Source of the DNA: Hanleya hanleyi
Taxonomy: Eukaryota > Mollusca > Polyplacophora > Lepidopleurida > Hanleyidae
DNA length: 64,000 nucleotides
Direction: 5' to 3'
Assembly: GCA_036873755.1 (NCBI GenBank)
Contig: JAVTVY010008156.1
Span: forward strand, 186,001 to 250,000
The notes under the pieces are model-generated. The model had not been told where the DNA came from. It searched no databases and saw only the letters and a list, made by a program, of their open reading frames with translations. Below are positions 1 through 10,599 of this stretch, piece by piece. The first letter of the stretch is position 1; the number at the start of each line of letters is the position of its first letter. Both the position numbers and the translations under genes were made by a program.

Positions 1-46
1 ACGTAAAAGACACTGTATAGCCGTTCCTCCTACCGGCTACGGGAAA
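1..46 (+). pseudogene. RecQ-like helicase Walker A fragment, copy 1 (5' cut by window)
   Basis: The first 46 bases translate in one frame to RKRHCIAVPPTGYGK, ending in a Walker A/P-loop of the type seen in RecQ-family superfamily 2 helicases (PTGYGK). The fuller version is seen in copy 2 from 34284. The following bases read YQMLP, a typical continuation of helicase motif I, only in another frame, so the fragment is frameshifted. No later helicase motif (DEAH, motif III) follows. It is a captured or decayed fragment, not a working gene. Confidence 0.5.
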
Positions 47-387
47 TGCTTTACCAGATGTTGCCGGGTGTACGGACGAGGCGCAGAAAAGTGCAACCCA
101 GGTGGCTGACGAAGTTCTTGCTCTCCAGTCCATGAGCAATCATCTGATCACCGAAGATTATTATTTGCTCCCCGTTGCTCTCTTCAATGACAGACCAGGT
201 GAAAAGATCAAGGGATATTTCTTGCACTGCTGGATATGTAGGTACGGAAATTTTGTTTCATAAAATCAGTTCATAACTGCATCGCAACAACAACGGTAAT
301 ATTAGGAGATAAACCGAGACGCTATACTATGAGGCGTCTCATTGGGCGACTATTTGACCCGGAAACTATTTGATGCGGAGTTCATTT

Positions 388-480
388 GACGGATTTGTTA
401 TAGGGACTGTCCCAGATCTTAATTAGCGACATGTCCGATAGAGGAGCGGTTATTAAGTCTGTGTTTTAATCAGATTGAAC
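388..480 (+). repeat. Right inverted-repeat arm of helicase-fragment element, copy 1
   Basis: This segment equals the right arm at 34744-34840 in copy 2, whose reverse complement lies at 34091-34190. The matching left arm of copy 1 would lie upstream of the window. The arm includes the stretch gacatgtccgatagaggagc. Confidence 0.75.
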
Positions 481-489
481 ATTATATTA

Positions 490-1100
490 AGGTGGTTCCC
501 ATCTCTATTGACGTTGGCGACGTTATTACACACGAGTTCTGTCCCCTTTAATTACTCTCCCAACGTCATACCACATGTATGTCTTTGCTGAAACGAGACG
601 TTTTCAGGGGAAAACTTAGAAAGCTATGGGACAGTCAAATAGTTTATAGAAAACTGTAGATAGAAGGCTCCAAATTTGTATTCGATCAATAAGGAGATCG
701 TATATTTGGAGACAATTTTCGTGTGAAATATCTAATTTTAACGTCATTCACTTTCATGGAATGTAACATTCATATGAAAATTATGCATTTATATTTAACT
801 TTTCGGTGCATCTAGGATCCAATGCAGTTCTCTACATGGAGAAACAGTACAAGTAGACATATATAAATATGCTTTGACGTTGCGTTGTTGTGCAGAAAAT
901 TGATTTTTCATGATTTTAGCAAAAAAAAAAGAGGCGGACATGGTCATATTCGCGGGTGTTTGCAGAATCATTTAAACCGAAAAACATCCATTATGTTACT
1001 CATTTTTACTGAGCAACAAACTAGCTTCAGAAATTAGAAAATTTAGGGTTGGTCACCGGGCAAATGTATGAGGCGGGAACCGACATATCCCGGTTATTGT
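490..1100. other. Gene-free stretch
   Basis: AT-rich sequence with no recognisable coding region, RNA gene or repeat, apart from its second copy at 34845-35455. A short adenine run lies near 920. Confidence 0.5.
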
Positions 1101-1106
1101 AATCTG

Positions 1107-2317
1107 GTCCGTGTAACACTTGACCATCGCGCAAAATTGAAAATAGGAAGATGGAGAGCCTAGTTTACATGGCTTCGTTTGCTTCTACTCAGCCATGCTT
1201 CCGCATATTGTATGTACAGTCCGGAGCCACAAGGCCCCAGGGGCCGTACGGCTCTATCCGGCAATAGAACAACCCCTCCCCACTTTCTGTCCATTATATT
1301 TAAAGAGTTTGGCAAACAGTTCGATAGTCATGACGAGCTGACGTTTTCTGCAATCAATCTTGAAACATCAACGGCCGACTGAATTTTCACCAGTACCTCT
1401 ATGTTCTTTGTACAGGTCACGTGATCGGTACGCTGCGATACATGCCGATCACGTGACCCATACGAGAGTAATGAGAAATTCAATCGGCAGTTGAGGTTTG
1501 AAGAGTGATTGCAAACACATCAGTTCCTCATGGCGATCAAATTACTTGCCTAACTAGATAAAAGTAGAGGCCAGAGAGTGGGGAGGGATTGTGTTCTTGC
1601 CGAATAGTGTCGTACGATCGAGGAAGCATGGCTGAGTAGGAACGAACGAAGCCATGTAAACTTGGCTAGAAGATGGAAAGCTCGACATCTCACCCGTCTG
1701 CCAGATTTTCTTCTCGCAAAATTGAAAGCAGAAAACTGAATTCCCGACATCTCTCCCGTCTGCCAGCTTTCCTTCTTGCACAATTTAAAGCGGAAAGGTG
1801 AAAAACATCGCTCCTACAGTCGAGCATTCCATCTTGCAATATTGAAAGCATAAAGATAGAAAGCTCTGCATCGCTCTCGTGTTCAAGTTTTCCATCTTAC
1901 AAAAGTTAACGCAGAAAGATGAAAGCTCGACGCCGATCCCGTATTCCAGTTTTCCAAAATGACTTTATGACAAGAAAGAAGATGAGTGCGATATTTGTGT
2001 GATTGCTCCAAATCAGCGCGATATGCATCTTCTCCCCTTGTACTGTACCAGCCCCAAAATAGAAACCGCATGTCGTAAAATGCAAACGTTGATATTGGAA
2101 GAAACGCGACAAATTTTAACAAAGTATGGCTCCAGTATTCCTATGTCATCAATTCCATTTGGAAAGCTGGAATACGGGAGTGATGCAGGGCTTTCCATCT
2201 TTCTACTTTCAATTTTGAAAGATGGAAAGCTGGAACACGTGACTGATTTAGAGCTTAACATCTTTCTACTTTCGATTTTGCGAGATGGAAAGCTGAATTG
2301 TCAAGTGTTACACGGAC
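1107..2317. repeat. Fold-back element with 63-bp repeats, unit 1A
   Basis: An 18-bp perfect terminal inverted repeat (gtccgtgtaacacttgac at 1107-1124 and its complement at 2300-2317) bounds the element. Inside, 63-bp repeats built around 'gatggaaagct ... ttttgc' run in one orientation at about 1670-1950 and in the opposite orientation at about 2160-2297. A second, longer imperfect palindrome (about 1130-1730) is centred on a 13-bp-arm hairpin with cacgtg cores at 1416-1457. The inverted termini suggest a non-autonomous DNA transposon or fold-back element. No transposase is visible. Confidence 0.7.
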
Positions 2318-3739
2318 ACACTGTTAACCCAATTTACAATGCTAAACATACTGTTTATTTTGAAGCATAATGCCTCGCCTCACCAAGCTTTCTGCGCTAT
2401 CTCCGAAACGACAAAAAATTGGATGCAGCTACCCAGAAGCTTAATGACTCGTGATGATCTAATCCGATAACGACCAGAGAATACACCACTTGCCTGTCGT
2501 CTGAATGTTGGAAAACTAAGAGTTATTGCCCATTTTTCATGAGCAAGATTCGGATACAGCAATGCCTTCAACATGGGCCTCTGCAAATCAACGTCATAAT
2601 TTTCTTTATAGACAGTATCCGAAACTGACAGGGACCTGAAATATCACTGAACTGTTCTAGAACGAAAGAAGCACAAAGAAATCATGTAAAAAATCGCTTG
2701 AAATAACTTTTTTCAGCATTTTTTAGTTCGTGCCTATACTTTCATCATGCGTGAGGCAATTTTACTCGTGGTTCGCGCTGCACTAAATAAAATGACGGTT
2801 TTTGCTATTTTTAGACGTTCGGCAAGGCGTGTATTGGATCTTCCACCAACCTCCGATACTAGTTTGATCATTTATCGCGAAGTCACGTCACTTCCGCAGG
2901 TGCATGAAAAAATCGGATTCCGAATAAGCGAAAATTTCCTTGTTGAGCAAACAGTAATGTTGGCGTTAAATTGATCGGCCTTACACTGTAGAATGGTGTG
3001 AGTTAAGGGTCGTTAAGTTACTGTATTCCGTGACGTCATTGCGCCCATGTGCACTCGCAAGATAAGGTCTGGTGGCCATATTCCATAGCACCCCTGAAAA
3101 TCGAAGGTGATAAACCCAGAGAGCAGAATAAGAAAAAACACATAAATCGTCCATACTGGCCCCACAATTCATGGAATGGCTGTTTTCCACTTCGGTAATG
3201 TACTTTGGTCAGCGCGATAACCCATAAAGCCAGCACCGATCATATTTTCGTTTTTATTTTGCGTTTTGAAATCCAATGGTTTTATGTTAAGTGAGTTCTT
3301 TTTTGCTATTCACAATCATTGAGCCAAACATTGGCATATGTCCTATTGTTTAAATTCAGTCTATTCTACTCGTATAAATACATTTTGATTAGAAACTGTA
3401 TTACTAAACGCAGTTATTTTTGTAACAGGTAATTTGTCGAAGAGTTGAAAATAAAGCAGAGACATAATTCTGCGAAAGTGGATATGGATTGTTTCTCATT
3501 CTTTGTGTCACCTTTAGAACATATCAACTTCCAACACCTACAAATGCGCTGCCACTTTTGTTCCAATAACAGAAGCAGGCAGAAACCAATTTGAAACCCT
3601 ACCCCCATCTGGGAAAGAATAGATTTTCTGATGAAAAAAAAAAAAACTTTCCAAACTACAGCTGAATAGGAGAAGAATTAACAGCTGAAGTTTCAGCCTC
3701 AGTACACTCTTAAAACGGAGGGATAGCATTTAGAAAGTG
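1310..3739. repeat. Tandem unit 1A (2.4 kb)
   Basis: This is the first of two tandem units within copy 1. It matches the next unit at clearly lower identity (roughly 85-90 percent by eye) than the 34-kb copies match each other, so this duplication is older. The junction lies at about 3740, inside what is elsewhere the left arm of a perfect hairpin. A 384-bp part kept in unit 2A is deleted here near 2367. It includes an open frame at 2747-2974 that is not conserved as coding in the other copies. Confidence 0.75.
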
Positions 3740-6690
3740 TTGTTTCACAAACAGCTCGATAGTCATGAGCTGACGTTTCTGCAATCAATCTTCAAACATC
3801 AACGACCGATTGAATTTTGAACAGTACCGATATCTTCTTCGTAGAGGTCAAGTGATCGGTACGCTGCGATACACGCCGATCAAGTAACCCGTACGAATAC
3901 TAATGAGAAATTCAATCGGCATATGAGATTTGAAGACTGATTGCAAACACATCAGCTCCTCATGGCGATCACATTATTTGCTTAAGTAGGTAAAAGTAGT
4001 GACCAGAGAGAGGGCAGGGGTTGTTTTATTGCCGGATAGAGCCGTACGGCCGATGGAGCCTTGTGGTCCAGGACTGTACATGTAAATTCAATAAGAGGAA
4101 GCATGGCTGAGTAGGAAGGAACGAAGCAATGTAAACTTGGCTAGAAGATGGAAAGCTCGACATCTCTCCCGCCTGCCAGATTTCCTTCTCGTAAAATTGA
4201 AAGTAGAAACCTGTAAAGCCCGACATCTCACCTGTCTGCCAGCTTTCCTTCTTGCAAAATTTAAAGTTGAAAAACTGCACATCGTTTTCGCAGTCGAGCA
4301 TTTCATCTCGCAGAATTGAAAGCAAAAAGATAGAAAGCTCTGCATCGTTCTCGTGTTCAAGATTTTCATCTCACAAAATGTAAAGTAGAAAGATGGAGAG
4401 CACGACGCCGATCCAGTATTCCAGTTTTTCAAAATGACTTTATGACGAATAAGAAGATGAGAGCGATATTTGTGTGATTGCTCCACATCAGCGCGATATG
4501 CATTTCATTATGGAAAGCTGGAATACGGGAGTGATGCAGGGCTTTCCATCTTTCTACTTTCAATTTTGCGAGAGGGAAAGCTGGAACACGAGACTGATAT
4601 AGAGCTTAACATCTTTCTACTTTCGATTTTGCGAGATGGAAAGCTCGAATGCGGGAGACATGCAGAGCTTTCTTTCTTTCTACCTTCAATTTTGCAAGAT
4701 GGAAAGCTGAATTGTCAAGTGTTACACGGACCCAGTGTTACATAGTTTACAGTGTTACAAATACTGTTTATTTCGAAGAGTAGGCAGTTTAGTTTTCTGA
4801 AAATAAATCAATTTCTACAGCAGATTTTGCTTTTAATTCCAGTTCAAAGGAGCTCAATCGGTGATCCGAAATAGTTTCTAGAATGTTCAATTCTTCACTC
4901 GAGTTACTCTGACGGCGTTAATGTAAGCAATTGGCCATATAATATAGCAAAACTTCGAAATGCTGATTAACTGAACATTCCACGGATGGGTTGTGTTCGC
5001 ATATATTAACAACCCGGGGCGGTGGTCGCATATATTAACAATTGAACTACCAGCTACTACCAGCTCATTGGACACCTAGTCATACGGAAAAGACCGAATG
5101 TATCGGAATTTGGGGACTAGACCACTAGGTTGTCAGTAGGATCGTTGTTATTCAAATCACCGATTCAACCTCTTGGATACACATCACTATTGAATGTTCC
5201 GCGTAAACCTCATTGATAACCAGAAACAGAGCCACTGTGACTTACCCCTACAAGGCCTGGGCGGGAGGAGGGGCATAATGCCTCGCCTCACCAAACTTTC
5301 TGCTCTATCTCCGGAACGACAAAAAATTGGATGCAACTACTCTGGAGCTTAATGAATCATGATGATCTAATCCGATAACGACCAGAGAATACACCACTTG
5401 CCGGTCGTCTAAAAGTGGCAACAAGAGGAGTTATTGCCTCTTTTTCAGGAGCAAGATTTGAATACAGCAATGCCTTCAACAAGGGCCTCTGGAAAATCAC
5501 CGCCATAAGTTTCTTTATAGAGAGTGACCGAAAATGACAGGGACCTGAAATATCACTGAACTGTTCTGGAATGAAAGAAGCCAGAAAAGGTCACGTCAAA
5601 AATCTTTTGAATTAACTTTTTTTCAGAAATTTTCAGTCCGTGCCTATACTTACAACATGCGTGAGGCAATTTTACTCGTGGTTCGCGTTGCATTATGGAA
5701 AGGAAACATGGGTTTTTTTGCTATTTTTAGACGACCGGCAAGGTGTGTATTGGACCTTCCACCAACCTTCGATACTACTTTGATCATTTATCGCGAAGTC
5801 ACGTCACTTCCGCAGGTGCACGAAACAACCGGATTCCGAATAAGCGGAAATTTTCTTGTGGAACAAACAGTAATGTTGGCGTTAAATTGATTGTCCTTAC
5901 ATTGTAGAATGGTGTGATTTCAGGGTCGCTCAGTTACTTTAGTCGGTGACGTCATTGCGCCCATGTGCACTCGCAAGATATAGTCTGGTGGCCATATTCC
6001 ATAGCACCCCTGAAAATCGAAGGTGATAAACCCAGAGAGCAGAATAAGAAAAAACACATAAATCGTCCATACTGGCCCCACAATTCATGGAATGGCTGTT
6101 TTCCACTTCGGCAATGTACTTTGGTCAGCGCTATAACCCATAAAACCAGCACCGCTCATATTTTCGTTTTTATTTTGCGTTTTGAAATCCAATGGTGTTA
6201 TGTTAAGTGAGTTCTTTTTTGCTATTTACAATCATTGAGCCAAAACATCGGCATATGTCCTATTGCTTAAATTCAGTCTATTCTACTCGTATAAATACAT
6301 TTTGATTAGAAACTGTATTACTAAACGCAGTTATTTTTGTAACAGGTAATTTGTCGAAGAGTTGAAAATAAAGCAGAGACATAATTCTGCGAAAGTGGAT
6401 ATGGATTGTTTCTCATTCTTTATGTCACATTTAGAACATATCAACTTCCAACACATACAAATCCGCTGCCACTTTTGTTCGAATAACAGAAGCAGGCAGA
6501 AACCAATTTGAAACCCTATCCCCATCTGGGAAAAAATAGATTTTCTGATGAGAAAAAAATACTTTCCAAACTACAGCTGAATAGGAGAAGAATTAACAGC
6601 TGAAGTTTTAGCCTCAGCACACTCTTAAAACGCAAATGTTAGATTCAACATCTAGTGTTGGAGGAGGGAAAGCATTTAGAAAGTGTTGTT
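3740..6690. repeat. Tandem unit 1B (2.9 kb)
   Basis: Second tandem unit, homologous to 1310-3739. It contains a left-truncated version of the 63-bp-repeat fold-back. Repeats in one orientation lie at about 4135-4430 and in the other at about 4510-4713, followed by the terminal motif gtcaagtgttacacggac at 4714-4731. The three right-hand repeats are exactly 63 bp, so they stay in frame and encode a 21-residue pattern (GKLE..., IFLLSILRD). The outer left terminal repeat is absent. Confidence 0.7.
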
Positions 6691-6744
6691 TCACCACTTT
6701 TAAGTGTTAAATGCATCCAACACTTAAAAGTGGTGAAACAACAC
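6683..6744. repeat. Perfect 26-bp inverted repeat hairpin, copy 1
   Basis: Two perfectly complementary 26-base arms (starting gtgttgtttcaccactttta) are separated by a 10-base loop aaatgcatcc. The same hairpin, unchanged, is at 41430-41491. It abuts the open frame of the downstream RT fragment, so it may be the end of a small mobile element or an insertion into the RT. Confidence 0.85.
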
Positions 6745-6760
6745 TACAGGCACATCATAT

Positions 6761-7108
6761 TTAGATCTATATCTCTATAAAAATGAAGCGGGCATTCTCT
6801 CTCGTCGATTTTATGACAAAAGAGATGATTACAATTTCGACATCGTAAACTATCCCTTTCTGGACAGTAATATTCCAGTGGGACCTGCATATGGCGTATA
6901 CATATCTCGCTTAGTAGCATTTGCTAGATCCTGTGTTAAATGTGACGATTTTAATCAACGTCACAAAACATTGGTGCAGAAACTTATGAAACAGAGCTAT
7001 TCCACCAAGCGCCTACACTCAAAGTTTCTCAAATTTGGCGATACATATCGTATGCTGATGGCAAAATACGAACGTAGCGTGCAAGATCTATGGCGCTACG
7101 TTTCGTAA
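6761..7108 (+). pseudogene. Retroelement reverse transcriptase C-terminal fragment, copy 1
   Basis: About 115 codons read openly and end at a stop. The region contains FYDKRDDYNFDIVNYPFLDS followed by NIPVGPAYGVYIS, then a basic helical tail rich in K and R. I recognise this as the conserved region just after the RT palm in a retroelement family common in invertebrates (YDKRDDFNF..I.NFPFL..NIP..PAYGVYIS). The catalytic palm and YXDD box are absent, so it is a 5'-truncated remnant with no start codon in the conserved frame. The copy at 41508-41855 appears identical. The exact clade is uncertain. Confidence 0.7.
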
Positions 7109-7109
7109 C

Positions 7110-8090
7110 ATGGTCTAATTCCGCTTAACCCGGGGCTAGGGGCCGTATGAACCCATGTACTTCAAGATCCTCATGGTACTCATATGAACAGTCACAATCA
7201 AAGCGTGACTGAGATACATCATTCTTTAGATGACGACTTTACAACGAATATTATGGATTAAGAATACTGATCAGCGATACGGATTTGATATTTTTGGAAC
7301 ATCATGATGTCTTGCAGGCATCATTGAAAACTGTTGACCGCTTCTCTCTTGCAGGAAACAAGCCTATGTTTATGTATACTATGATTTTCTTTTTGAATTT
7401 GGTGCTAATACTGTTAAATGGAATATGGAATAGGTCTTTGGATTATGGACGCGGATATTCCCTAATGGTCGACGGCTGGATTATGAATGACGGACTAGAC
7501 GCTTGTAACTTTCTGAATGCTTTCCGTACTTCAATACTCTAGATTATAAATCTAACATTGCGTTTCAAGAGTGTAGCTTGATATATCGGTCACATTAGGT
7601 TCTCATCCCTGACAGTATCGCTCATCGTATTGGGCTCATTCTGAACACATTTACATCGTCTTATGTGTAAATGATCATGGAGAAATTCAAATGATGGTCA
7701 AGTGGGTGTCGAAAGAAAAATGCGTCTTTTTCACTTTTTCATCTTTTCCTCGCCCGAGATTGCGTGAAACTAATTTATTTCAACTGAAGTAAAAAAATCT
7801 CTTATCATATTTATTAGTTTTCATCGGGAAAAATTCAGAAAAAATGAGTATCGAAATATAATCTATTTAGGGATTATATATATAATATAATACGATAATC
7901 GATAGCAAATATGACGTCACTCTGCTCTTGGATCACAATTTAAACACATTTAAAAGTTCACATTTACTTATACACCCACATACATATTGTTGAAAGTTTC
8001 AGTCCTCAAGCCCTAGTGGAAACAAACGTGTAGTGCCCCCCACCCACCACCTGATACACTGACGGTTGTACTCTCACGAAAACACTAGGT
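7110..8090. other. AT-rich stretch downstream of RT fragment
   Basis: An 85-codon open frame (7285-7542, no ATG at its 5' end, ending FLNAFRTSIL) is present and identical in the second copy at 42032-42289. I do not recognise it. It may be the retroelement's 3' region. A TA-rich tract lies near 7870. Nothing else is supported. Confidence 0.4.
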
Positions 8091-8091
8091 C

Positions 8092-8249
8092 TGAGGTCAA
8101 GCTCTCCGTATCAGCAGATAGACTCTCATCAATCTCTGTATCGACTTCTTGTGTCTCGGAGTCTTCCATCCATGTATATTTTTCCCGTGTCGCATCATAT
8201 TGTAACGTCTGGTGAACGTGCGTTGGCACTCAGAGCAAGTATAAGCCAT
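8092..8249 (-). pseudogene. C2H2 zinc-finger gene stub, copy 1
   Basis: On the minus strand an ATG at 8249 starts MAYTCSECQRTF, the same start as the intact C2H2 gene at 43930 in copy 2. The finger pattern C-x2-C-x12-H-x4-H is kept, but a one-base difference after IHG shifts the frame compared with the intact gene. Only the 5' part exists. It corresponds to the left arm of the copy 2 palindrome, and the other arm, with the complete gene, has been deleted here. Confidence 0.65.
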
Positions 8250-8486
8250 ATTGACGGTTGAACGTCGAATGAGCGTATTTTGGCAATTGGCAAGTTGCTT
8301 TTATAAACAGTAACGCCCGTCAACGCTTAGCTTAACGCTTCAACGCCCTGGTGAACTAGCTCAGAAGCCCTGATTTTTCATGGAATTGCCACCAATACAT
8401 CGAAATGCAGTGACGCCCGTCAACGCCCGTCGTTACGCTTTAACGTCCGTCTCAACGCCCGTCAACACCCGTCGTTACGCCTTAAG

Positions 8487-8870
8487 GAGTTTTCCCCTAT
8501 TGTAGGGATAAAGTCCGTGTTCAGCTTTTTATAGTTTCGGGAACAAATCCTCATTTTACATGCACCCACCCATAACTTGATAGGCAGGTACCGATAAGTC
8601 CGGGGACCGATATTAGCCCTTTTGGATGGGGTTGATAGGGGGTTTCCCTTATTTTAGGGGTAAAGTCCGTGTTCCGTTTTACATTTTTTCGGGAACAAAG
8701 CCTCATTTTACGTGCACACACCCATGACTTGATAGGCAAACGCCGATAAGCCCGGGGACCGATATTAGCCCCTTTGGATAAGGTTGATAGGTGTTTTTCC
8801 CTAGTTTATGGATAAAGTCCGTGTTCCGCTTTTTTGTATTTTCGGGACAAATCCTAATTTTACATACAGC
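8487..8870. repeat. 150-bp tandem repeats, copy 1
   Basis: Two to three units of about 147-150 bp. Each contains 'ttttcccctattttagggg', a 'gtccgtgttccg' block, 'cattttacatgcaccc', 'acttgataggca' and 'cccggggaccgatatta'. The array begins right at the deletion junction with the C2H2 palindrome. Copy 2 has about one more unit (45440-45990). Confidence 0.75.
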
Positions 8871-9079
8871 CACCCATGATGGCCCTGGAGGAGCGTTTCA
8901 CTTTGACACCTCACTCGACCCAATCACTAGAGGTCAGTACACGCATTCCTATCATTCAAATGACCTTGCACTATAGATCACGTGTCCTCCCCGTGATGGG
9001 AAAAAACAACAGATACAAGTCAGTACATGCATTTCATACAGTCAGTCATACCCAGAGTTGTCCACCTAGCCCCGGGTTA

Positions 9080-10590
9080 ATTTACGATCCCCTTTTTGTG
9101 TTCAAGCTCTGTATACGCAAATACCAGGTTAAATGAAAATGGAAATACGCCGATGGAACAAGAATGACGCAATGGACTCCCCAGTGGGAAACCCTGTGAG
9201 GAAACCCCGGAATTTCCCCGCTTCAAGGTCACATGCCACCTGACATTTGCCGGAACTATTTTGGACCTCCACGCCACCTGACGGATGCTAGAGTTACCTT
9301 CCCCGGCAAAATAAGGCTTTGGATCCACTTACTGTACTACTGTCATTCATTCATAATGGTTGGAGTAATATTTTGAAAAAATAATTGTCTGATTTGCAGT
9401 TCATGAACACATTAAAAAAATAAATTTATAATCGATAAAATAAACTTAGAATAGTAAAGAATAACACCAATTTGATAGATGTGTATGAAAAAAAAATGAA
9501 ATTGATACTCAAATCTCTGTAGAAGTGAGCAACATAATGAATGTGCCTTTGTTTTTTTCCGGCATGTTTAATAAGATGTAAATGAGACAACTAGTTCAGA
9601 AATTGTGGAAAACCGAGCCATGGATGATCCAATTATTTGCTGGATACAATTATTTTACTTGAGCATTTCCCTATGCATACACGTGGAGAAATGAGACCCA
9701 GGACTGAAAACACAAGTATATATTGTTTCTTATGAAATGGGCCACGAATTCACCTATGGCAGCCGGAACCTGAGGCTATTTCGGCGGTTTTGATGAACTC
9801 TAGTAATCGCCGTGTGATAGAAATTTTAGTCGAGAGTACCAGATTAAGCAGGTTTTGGTAGCTCAGGTGTTGACCTAGCAGAAATTAGCTTAGTAAGCTT
9901 CATTAGAATCGCATGAAAATCAAGGATGATATGTTTACAAAGTACGTTAAAAAATTGACCACTTATGTTTGGAAATATTTACGAACGATCCTGTTGCTGC
10001 TGCTGATCAAATGATGAATTGTAATCCCCACAGATAAATTGTTCTGTCGAAATGATATCTAATTGTAGAATAAAAACCATAAAGAAATTTGGTGATTAAA
10101 TATCTTACCCCAACGAATAAACTCTTAGAATATAAGTAATAAGGTAACCTTTTATTTAATAATTTGTAATATTATTTGGATGACGATTCCCTTAAATTGG
10201 TAAAATTAATTGACATACAGGGAATTGAAGCGTTCAGAATGAAAATGTTCATGTTGGACACATTTAATCAATTTCGTTTCCTTCCCAACATCAATCGAGA
10301 TTATGACAGGAAATGTAAAAGCTATGCACGTTTTAGATGACGCCATTCAATTTATCTTATACAATGAATGGATTATACAAATAGCCTGATAAACTCACCT
10401 AAAATAATAAGCTATCGTGCGCCGAAGCTTGATTTGTATCTGGGGTAATAATATGCCTCGGAATCGACATGCGTTTCTACCACGATTCTCTGTGTTGTGA
10501 GTCATGTGAATACACTCAAAATGTGCCACGATCGATAATCTTTAAAAAAGTGCGATTTCTACATTTCCATTATCCAGATGTTCCACTGAG
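9080..10590. other. Gene-free stretch
   Basis: AT-rich sequence present in both 34-kb copies (46210-47730). I see no coding signal, RNA gene or clear repeat. Short A-runs and a ctgctgctgctg-like tract near 9995 are the only simple features. Confidence 0.4.
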
Positions 10591-10599
10591 TAGCTTTAC

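Noticed and set aside
1999..2370. Open frame with 21-residue repeats considered as a repeat protein
   Set aside because: It is driven by a 63-bp repeat in a fold-back element; the opposite strand is also open. Kept only as a repeat observation.
2747..2974. 75-codon ATG open frame, repeated at 5657-5890
   Set aside because: Of four homologous copies one has an internal stop (near 37635) and one lacks the ATG. Differences between 1A and 1B are mostly amino-acid changing, so there is no sign of coding constraint.
4510..4713. 63-bp direct repeats considered as a CRISPR-like array
   Set aside because: There are no unique spacers, the repeats are contiguous, and the context is eukaryotic.
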